DNA from: an uncultured Trichococcus sp.
GTDB lineage: Bacteria > Bacillota > Bacilli > Lactobacillales > Aerococcaceae
Assembly (NCBI RefSeq): GCF_963663645.1
Contig: NZ_OY760503.1
Location: 879,001-943,000 of the forward strand
Length of the DNA stretch: 64,000 bases
Reading direction: 5' to 3'
Shown here: positions 58,616 to 64,000 of the stretch, in pieces
How the letters are laid out: each line of letters starts with the position of its first letter
How positions within the stretch are numbered: the stretch's first letter is position 1
Program-made: the position numbers and the translations under genes
The notes under the pieces: model-generated
Told to the model about the DNA's origin: nothing
Seen by the model: only the letters and a program-made list of their open reading frames with translations
The model's database searches: none

Positions 58616-60061
58616 ATGGTAGATTTCAACAAAGATGCAAAGGACTTGCTGGAATATATCGGAGGACCCGATAATATTTCTGCAGTCAGTCACTGTGCCA
58701 CCCGGATGCGTTTCGTCCTGAACGATCCCGCTGCCGCCAACGTCAAGAAAATCGAAGACATACCCGCAGTAAAAGGAACCTTCACCCAAGCGGGACAATT
58801 TCAGGTCATCATCGGTAATGAAGTGCCACAATTTTATAACGAGTTCGCGAAGGTCTCCGGCAAAGAGGGCGTCTCGAAGGATGAGGCAAAAGCGGCAGCC
58901 AAACAGAATCAAAATGTTGTGCAGCGTGCCATGGCTGTGCTGGCGGAAATCTTTACGCCGCTGATTCCGGCCATCGTAGTAGGGGGGCTTATCCTCGGTT
59001 TCCGCAACGTGCTTGAAGGGATCAATTTCGCCAACGGCACGATCGTTTCCAATTCGCAGTTCTGGACAGGCGTCAATGATTTCCTTTGGCTGATCGGTGA
59101 AGCGATTTTCCACTTCTTGCCAGTCGGCATCACTTGGAGCATCACGAAAAAAATGGGCACTACGCAAATTCTGGGTATTGTTCTCGGGATCACATTGGTA
59201 TCACCGCAATTATTGAATGCCTATGGTGTCGCCGGGGCGGAACAGATTCCATTCTGGGATTTCGGTGCTTTCACAATCAACAAGATCGGCTATCAAGCGC
59301 AAGTCATTCCGGCCATGTTGGCTGGGTTTGTGTTGGCCTACTTGGAAATCTGGCTGCGCAAATGGATTCCGCAGTACATTTCGATGATTTTCGTTCCGTT
59401 GTTGGCCTTGGTTCCTACTGTCATCATCGCGCATACGGTTTTGGGTCCTATCGGTTGGACAATCGGACAATGGGTTTCCGAAGTCGTCTATGCCGGATTG
59501 ACAGGGGACTTCAGATGGCTGTTCGGTCTGTTCTTCGGCACGCTCTATTCGCCGCTCGTCATCACGGGGCTTCACCATATGTCCAATGCCATCGACCTGC
59601 AGCTGATCGCCGATTTCGGCGGCACGAACCTGTGGCCGATGATCGCTCTTTCGAACATCGCACAAGGATCGGCAGTACTGGCGATCATCTTCCTGCACAG
59701 AGGCAATGAAAAAGAGGAGCAGGTTTCCATTCCGGCCGCCATCTCCTGCTACTTGGGCGTAACCGAGCCGGCCATGTTCGGGATCAACATCAAATACATC
59801 TATCCGTTCGTTGCAGCCATGATCGGATCCGGGATCGCCGGTTTGGTGGCTACGACCTTCAACGTGATGGCGAACAGTATCGGAGTCGGTGGGATTCCCG
59901 GTTTCTTGAGCATCCAGACCGATTCGATGGCGATGTTCATCGTATGTATGGCCATCGCCATCGTCGTGCCGTTCCTGTTGACGATTGTGTTTGATAAAAA
60001 ACAACTTTTCGCTCCTAAAGGCGAAGTCGAGGACGCACCGGTTATCCAAACTCAAAAATAA
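58616..60061 (+). CDS. treP: PTS trehalose transporter EIIBC
   Basis: A 481-residue fusion of EIIB (1-85, phosphocysteine Cys27 in AVSHCATRMRF) and a glucose-class EIIC with about ten membrane helices and the sugar-site region SCYLGVTEPAMFGI. No EIIA domain follows, so the glucose EIIA must serve. Imports trehalose as trehalose 6-phosphate. Start follows TTAGGAGGAG; treC lies 79 bp downstream. Confidence 0.93.
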   Translation: MVDFNKDAKDLLEYIGGPDNISAVSHCATRMRFVLNDPAAANVKKIEDIPAVKGTFTQAGQFQVIIGNEVPQFYNEFAKVSGKEGVSKDEAKAAAKQNQNVVQRAMAVLAEIFTPLIPAIVVGGLILGFRNVLEGINFANGTIVSNSQFWTGVNDFLWLIGEAIFHFLPVGITWSITKKMGTTQILGIVLGITLVSPQLLNAYGVAGAEQIPFWDFGAFTINKIGYQAQVIPAMLAGFVLAYLEIWLRKWIPQYISMIFVPLLALVPTVIIAHTVLGPIGWTIGQWVSEVVYAGLTGDFRWLFGLFFGTLYSPLVITGLHHMSNAIDLQLIADFGGTNLWPMIALSNIAQGSAVLAIIFLHRGNEKEEQVSIPAAISCYLGVTEPAMFGINIKYIYPFVAAMIGSGIAGLVATTFNVMANSIGVGGIPGFLSIQTDSMAMFIVCMAIAIVVPFLLTIVFDKKQLFAPKGEVEDAPVIQTQK

Positions 60062-60140
60062 AAAGTGAATTACTGGAGGCAAAAAGCTGTTAGTGAAGCT
60101 TTTTGCCTTCAGTCATAGTGAGAGGACAGGGGGCTTTACA

Positions 60141-61796
60141 ATGAAAGACTTTCAAAAAAAAGTGATCTATCAGCTTTATCCAAAATCATTCAAGGATTCA
60201 GACGGCAACGGCATCGGTGATATCCAAGGGATCATCAGCAAAGTGCCATATTTGGCGGAACTGGGCATCGATATGATCTGGATGAATCCGATTTTCGTAT
60301 CCCCGCAAATGGACAATGGATATGACATCACTGACTACTATGCCATCGATCCTGTTTTCGGCACGATGGCAGACTTTGAAGAACTGATCCGGAAGCTGAA
60401 GCAGCACGGCATCGAAATCATGTTCGACATGGTGTTCAACCATACATCGACCACGCATGAGTGGTTCCGGAAAGCGTTAGCCGGTGACGAAGAGTATCAG
60501 GATTATTACATCATCCGCGAACCGAAAGCAGACGGCAGCCTGCCGACCAATTGGAGTTCGAAATTCGGCGGAGAGGCATGGGCGCCATTCGGGGACACCG
60601 GCAAGTACTATCTGCATCTGTTTGATGTCACGCAAGCGGATCTGAACTGGCGCAACCCGAAAGTGCGCGAGGAACTGCAGAAAGTCGTCAATTTTTGGTT
60701 GGAAAAGGGCATCAAGGGCTTCCGCTTCGATGTATTGAACCTGATCGGCAAGGATATCGCGTTGGTCGACAGTGAAGGAAGCAACGAAAAGAGTCTTTAT
60801 ACGGACCGTCCGATTGTCCATGATTACATCCATGAGCTGAACCAGGCATCTTTCGGTGCGCTGGAGGATATCATTACGGTCGGCGAAATGTCATCGACAA
60901 CTGTCGAGAACGGGATCCTTTATTCGAATCCGGACAGGAATGAATTGTCGATGATCTTCAGCTTCCACCATCTGAAGGTCGACTACAAAGACGGTGAAAA
61001 ATGGACGGATCATCCCTTCGATTTTCTTGAATTGAAACGGATTTTGAATGAGTGGCAGGCAGGCATGTCGGACGGGAACGGATGGAACGCACTGTTCTGG
61101 AACAATCACGATCAGCCGCGCGCCAACAGCCGCTTCGGCGATCCGATCCGTTATCCTTTCGAAACAGCTTCCATGCTGGCACAAACGATCCATCTGCTGC
61201 GGGGCACGCCTTACATCTATCAGGGCGAGGAAATCGGCATGACGAATCCGGATTATGACGATATCAGCGTTTATCGGGATATCGAGTCGCACAATGCCTA
61301 TCGCGATCTGAAGCTTGCCGGCTTGACGCATCAGGAGGCCATGCGCATCATCAAACAAAAATCCCGCGACAACAGCCGGACGCCGATGCAATGGGACGGC
61401 AGCGCGCATGCCGGCTTCACGACCGGTGAACCTTGGCTGCAGGTGGCGGCCAACTACCCGGAAGTGAACGTCGAGAAGGAGCTCGCTGAGGGCAGAATTT
61501 TCCGTTACTACCAGGAGCTGATCCGCATCCGCAAAGAACATACGGTCATTGCGGACGGTTCCTATAAGGGTATCCTCTTGGACGATCCCGAAGTGTTTGC
61601 CTACATCCGGGAGAACGAGGAGGAAAAAGTGCTGGTCCTGAACCATTTCTATGCCGGCGATTATACAATCAGCGTACCGGAAGAATGGGCAAACAAGGCC
61701 AGCAGTGTGCTGGCCGGCAACTACGGGGAGAGACAGCTCACGCCGTCCTTCACGCTGAAGCCATACGAAACCATCGCTTTCAGGCTAAGCAAATAA
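60141..61796 (+). CDS. treC: Alpha,alpha-phosphotrehalase
   Basis: A 551-residue GH13 enzyme splitting trehalose 6-phosphate into glucose and glucose 6-phosphate. The barrel shows MVFNHTS, nucleophile Asp197 (GFRFD), acid/base Glu249 (TVGEM) and Asp324 (NNHDQPR). The ATG at 60141 follows ACAGGGGGC; the upstream codon at 60093 is rejected because the added residues are not conserved. Assignment over oligo-1,6-glucosidase rests on coupling to treP and the TreR-like operators. Confidence 0.93.
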   Translation: MKDFQKKVIYQLYPKSFKDSDGNGIGDIQGIISKVPYLAELGIDMIWMNPIFVSPQMDNGYDITDYYAIDPVFGTMADFEELIRKLKQHGIEIMFDMVFNHTSTTHEWFRKALAGDEEYQDYYIIREPKADGSLPTNWSSKFGGEAWAPFGDTGKYYLHLFDVTQADLNWRNPKVREELQKVVNFWLEKGIKGFRFDVLNLIGKDIALVDSEGSNEKSLYTDRPIVHDYIHELNQASFGALEDIITVGEMSSTTVENGILYSNPDRNELSMIFSFHHLKVDYKDGEKWTDHPFDFLELKRILNEWQAGMSDGNGWNALFWNNHDQPRANSRFGDPIRYPFETASMLAQTIHLLRGTPYIYQGEEIGMTNPDYDDISVYRDIESHNAYRDLKLAGLTHQEAMRIIKQKSRDNSRTPMQWDGSAHAGFTTGEPWLQVAANYPEVNVEKELAEGRIFRYYQELIRIRKEHTVIADGSYKGILLDDPEVFAYIRENEEEKVLVLNHFYAGDYTISVPEEWANKASSVLAGNYGERQLTPSFTLKPYETIAFRLSK

Positions 61797-61801
61797 ACAG
61801 C

Positions 61802-61838
61802 AACAAGGGCCGTCTCCTTAGGGGATGGCCCTTGTTTT
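61802..61838 (+). terminator. Terminator of the trehalose operon
   Basis: ACAAGGGCC-TC pairs with GA-GGCCCTTGT, followed by TTT. Confidence 0.82.
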
Positions 61839-62077
61839 GGGTTGGGGTGTGTTCGCCGGAGGAGAGGTGCAGCAGCTGACCTGACTTCCGGCGAAGCGTG
61901 CGTTCACCGGAACACGCCGATGTTCAGCGGCGCGAACTCAGAGGAAGCTGTTCTCACCGGAGCACAAGAATCAGAATGTTGGTTCTCCTCCGGCGGGGCC
62001 TCGGCTCGCCGGAGGAAGATGAAGATTCAGTCGAATGGAGCGCGAGCGGCTGACACAGACAGTAAGTTACGTGATGA
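61839..62077. repeat. GC-rich intergenic element with repeated TTCNCCGGA motifs
   Basis: Six variants of the same word occur in about 150 bases: TTCGCCGGA, TTCCGGCGAA, TTCACCGGA, CTCACCGGA, CTCCGGCGG and CTCGCCGGA, on alternating strands so that neighbours can pair. No gene found. Third and clearest copy of the element also seen near 3.8 and 45.8 kb. Confidence 0.55.
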
Positions 62078-62130
62078 CGAAACAAATGCACGCTGCCCCA
62101 AAAAGTGACAGCGTGCATTTGTTTGTTTTT
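62078..62130. terminator. Terminator between repeat element and decayed DUF1858/PAS gene
   Basis: ACAAATGCACGCTG (62081-62094) pairs with CAGCGTGCATTTGT (62109-62122), followed by a T-rich run. Confidence 0.75.
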
Positions 62131-62154
62131 GGTAGACACTTTCGGAACGGCGGC

Positions 62155-62711
62155 TTAGGACAGTGTCTGCTTTTCGCCGTCAAGATCGATGATCGGTTGG
62201 ATGTCCTGCACATATTCAAGTGTTCCCATATAGCTGCCGCCGTCATCCCTGACGGCGCGGTAGGTGACCGTGATGAATTTGCCATCGCGCGATGTTGTCG
62301 GCATCCACAAAAGTCAATTCCAAAGGGATGTTGTTCAGCATCTTTTCCAACTGGTGCGGCGTCAGATGCCCGGTTTGGAAATTAATGTAAGGATTTGCTT
62401 CACTCGTCAGTGTTTCATGTGAAACATCCTCAGGAATGGAACGTTCCGGCACCCATTTTGCTTCCGGTTTGACGATGCAGTAGCCGATTTTCTCGGATTA
62501 CTGGGCGATTTGCAGCCAGCGTTTCGACGAATGCATCCTCCGGCACGTCGTTGCGTTTGAGCGCTTTCCCGATTGTCATGATCCGTCCGGCGGTGTTCAG
62601 CATTTTGTCGCTGCGCAATGGTTCAAAGCCCAGACTGATGATGAGCTCCCTGATTTCAGGGTACTGCTTCACCAGATTGTAGACTGTGTCGTTCAAACTG
62701 ATTTCCTTCAT
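62155..62711 (-). pseudogene. Decayed DUF1858/DUF438-PAS sensor gene
   Basis: Three pieces of one protein in different frames. From ATG 62711 (RBS GGTGGAAAAC): MKEISLNDTVYNLVKQYPEI is a DUF1858 domain. After a frame change near 62500: EANPYINFQTGHLTPHQLEK and NNIPLELTFVDADN, the start of a PAS domain as in DUF438 proteins. After a deletion at about 62290 that removes most of the PAS core: FITVTYRAVRDDGG, GTLEYVQDIQPIIDL and a stop at 62157. Functional relatives are about 400 residues or more. A parS-like site (62411-62426) lies inside it. Confidence 0.75.
62411..62426. promoter_or_regulatory. parS-like site 6
   Basis: TGTTTCATGTGAAACA is a parS with one change in the central CACGTG. It is the only such site on the right of the origin in this window. 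Confidence 0.55.
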
Positions 62712-62851
62712 AAGTTTTCCACCTCTATTTGAAATTGTGAAATGTTTTTTTGGTTTTCGTACTAGCTGCATTATCCTTGAAAGGAGTTGCTCAGTGCCAC
62801 AGCATTCGTGCGCTGCAGCGATAGTTAGGGCAATGCCTTAGAAAGCGGTTG

Positions 62852-62860
62852 TGATATAAT
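62852..62860 (+). promoter_or_regulatory. Extended -10 promoter of the GerM-domain gene
   Basis: TGATATAAT at 62852-62860 is an extended -10; no good -35 is seen. Confidence 0.5.
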
Positions 62861-62892
62861 GAAGACAACTAAGGCAGAAGGTGGGAAAAAAC

Positions 62893-64000
62893 ATGAGAAA
62901 GAAAGTTTCAAACCTGATGGTAGCGTTATTGGTGCCCCTATTAGCTTCTTGCAGTCTCTTTGGAGGATCCGATGCCTCTTCCGATTCTTCGGCTGTCAGT
63001 AGTGTGTCCTCTTCCGTGTCCAGTTCAGCAGACAGCGGATCGGCTTCTTCATCCTCTTCTGAACCTGCAGACGCAGCGACAATTGAGGCTTATTATCCAT
63101 TCAGCGCATCCGTCTTCACAAAATATTTGGGTGAGGGGAACGAATACGCTTCCTTCACGGTCTATCCGCAATATATCGAAGGCAACCGGATGCAGATCAC
63201 TTCCAACAACGGCGGCACCCAGATCGTGACGGTATTGGAACTGGCTGACGGGGAACTCAGAGAAGTATTCACGCGTCCGGAAACCTACTTCAGGGAAAAC
63301 ATGCTGGAAAAAACAAGCAGCGGTGATGCGGCAAACCAGTTGGATATTTTGTTGAAGGGGCCTTTGGAAGTAGGGAACAGTTGGGTGAATCCGAGCGGAG
63401 TCCCTTCCGAAATCACCAATCTGAAGGCACAAATCGAAACACCGATGGGCAATTTCGAAGCGCTTGAAGTGACGACAACGTATGAAACCTCGACTACCAA
63501 AGACTACTACGTAAAGGATATGGGCTTGGTGAAACGGGTGACGGATCTTGGGGATGACATGGTTGTCTCTTCCAATCTGGAAGCCCGCAACGAAAATGTT
63601 CCGGAAACGCAACAGTTGCGCGTCTTTTATCCGGACAGCGAGCTGATGGGATTGGATGCATCAAGTATTTCCTTATCCTATGCGACCAACGACATTACCC
63701 GCACCATTCTGGCGGAAGCGCTGAAGAACGTGCCGGATGCGCCGGGGGGAAGTCTGATCGGACCGAATGTCTCCATCAACAGCTTGTCCTTGAGTGCCGA
63801 TGGGCGTGTCTATGTGGACTTCTCGCAGGAATTCGTTTCTGAGATGAATGCCGGTACATCGGCGGAATCGCTGATTTTGCAGGCAGTCGTCAATACGATC
63901 GGGCAATATTACGGGGTCCAGGAAGTCTACCTGACTGTGGCCGGAAAGCCTTATGAATCAGGGCATATCCTGATGGCTGAGGGTGCCTATTTCACAGTTG
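62893..64000 (+). CDS. GerM domain-containing lipoprotein, 3' end outside window
   Basis: At least 369 residues, running off the window. A lipoprotein signal MRKKVSNLMVALL with lipobox LASC (Cys20) is followed by a Ser-rich linker (about 25-60). A domain from about 65 to 240 resembles no family I can name. After it a GerMN domain is seen: LRVFYPDSELMG, VYVDFSQEFVSEMNAG and SLILQAVVNTIG. GerMN proteins occur in spore-formers (GerM) and as envelope lipoproteins in non-spore-formers; no sporulation gene is near. ATG follows AGAAGGTGGG. Confidence 0.85.
   Translation, partial: MRKKVSNLMVALLVPLLASCSLFGGSDASSDSSAVSSVSSSVSSSADSGSASSSSSEPADAATIEAYYPFSASVFTKYLGEGNEYASFTVYPQYIEGNRMQITSNNGGTQIVTVLELADGELREVFTRPETYFRENMLEKTSSGDAANQLDILLKGPLEVGNSWVNPSGVPSEITNLKAQIETPMGNFEALEVTTTYETSTTKDYYVKDMGLVKRVTDLGDDMVVSSNLEARNENVPETQQLRVFYPDSELMGLDASSISLSYATNDITRTILAEALKNVPDAPGGSLIGPNVSINSLSLSADGRVYVDFSQEFVSEMNAGTSAESLILQAVVNTIGQYYGVQEVYLTVAGKPYESGHILMAEGAYFTV

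Overview
The window is a low-to-moderate GC Firmicutes chromosome segment around the replication origin. The gene order rpmH-rnpA-yidC-jag diverging from dnaA-dnaN-yaaA-recF-gyrB-gyrA-rpsF-ssb-rpsR-gdpP-rplI-dnaB-purA, the strong AGGAGG ribosome sites, T-box and FMN riboswitch leaders, PTS transporters and a LevR-type regulator fit Lactobacillales. The overall flavour resembles Carnobacteriaceae such as Trichococcus; that genus guess is recognition, not proof. Genes left of about 55.1 kb run mostly on the minus strand and those to the right on the plus strand, as expected for two replichores leaving an origin just upstream of dnaA.

Layout. 1-6.9 kb: partial amidase, CDF metal exporter, amino acid permease with a short hairpin leader, a UPF0210/ACT protein pair and a fumarylacetoacetate-hydrolase family enzyme. 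6.9-16.5 kb: a sugar-catabolic island. One minus-strand operon encodes a fucose/arabinose-type isomerase (frameshifted here), a split transketolase, an FGGY kinase, a PTS EIIC and an esterase; a divergent LacI regulator and a cytoplasmic DUF4038/GH140-like glycosidase lie on the plus strand. Kinase plus two-subunit transketolase is the architecture of the D-apiose/apulose pathway (AptK, AptA, AptB), and GH140 contains the known apiosidases, so I read it as an apioside-utilisation locus with PTS-type uptake. 16.5-25.6 kb: arginine biosynthesis, argF followed by an arginine T-box (specifier AGG) driving argC-argJ-argB-argD-carB. 25.8-30.4 kb: riboflavin operon under an FMN riboswitch, ending in a HAD phosphatase gene. 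30.4-35.6 kb: structured tandem repeats, a glutamine amidotransferase, two small unknown genes, an orphan LevR-like sigma-54 activator and a small heat-shock protein. 35.7-55.6 kb: tRNA-Lys, purA and the origin-proximal replication and ribosomal genes, interrupted by a gene-free tract of about 3 kb (41.4-44.4 kb) carrying four of the six parS or parS-like sites in the window and a second cluster of DnaA boxes. 55.6-64 kb: rpmH-rnpA-yidC-jag, a gene remnant, a trehalose PTS/phosphotrehalase operon with TreR-like operators, a decayed DUF1858/PAS gene and a partial GerM-domain lipoprotein.

The most interesting items are the putative apioside operon, the origin-like gene-free tract with palindrome-embedded parS sites, the arginine T-box, the riboflavin-operon HAD phosphatase and a family of GC-rich intergenic CCGG-motif elements found at three unrelated places.
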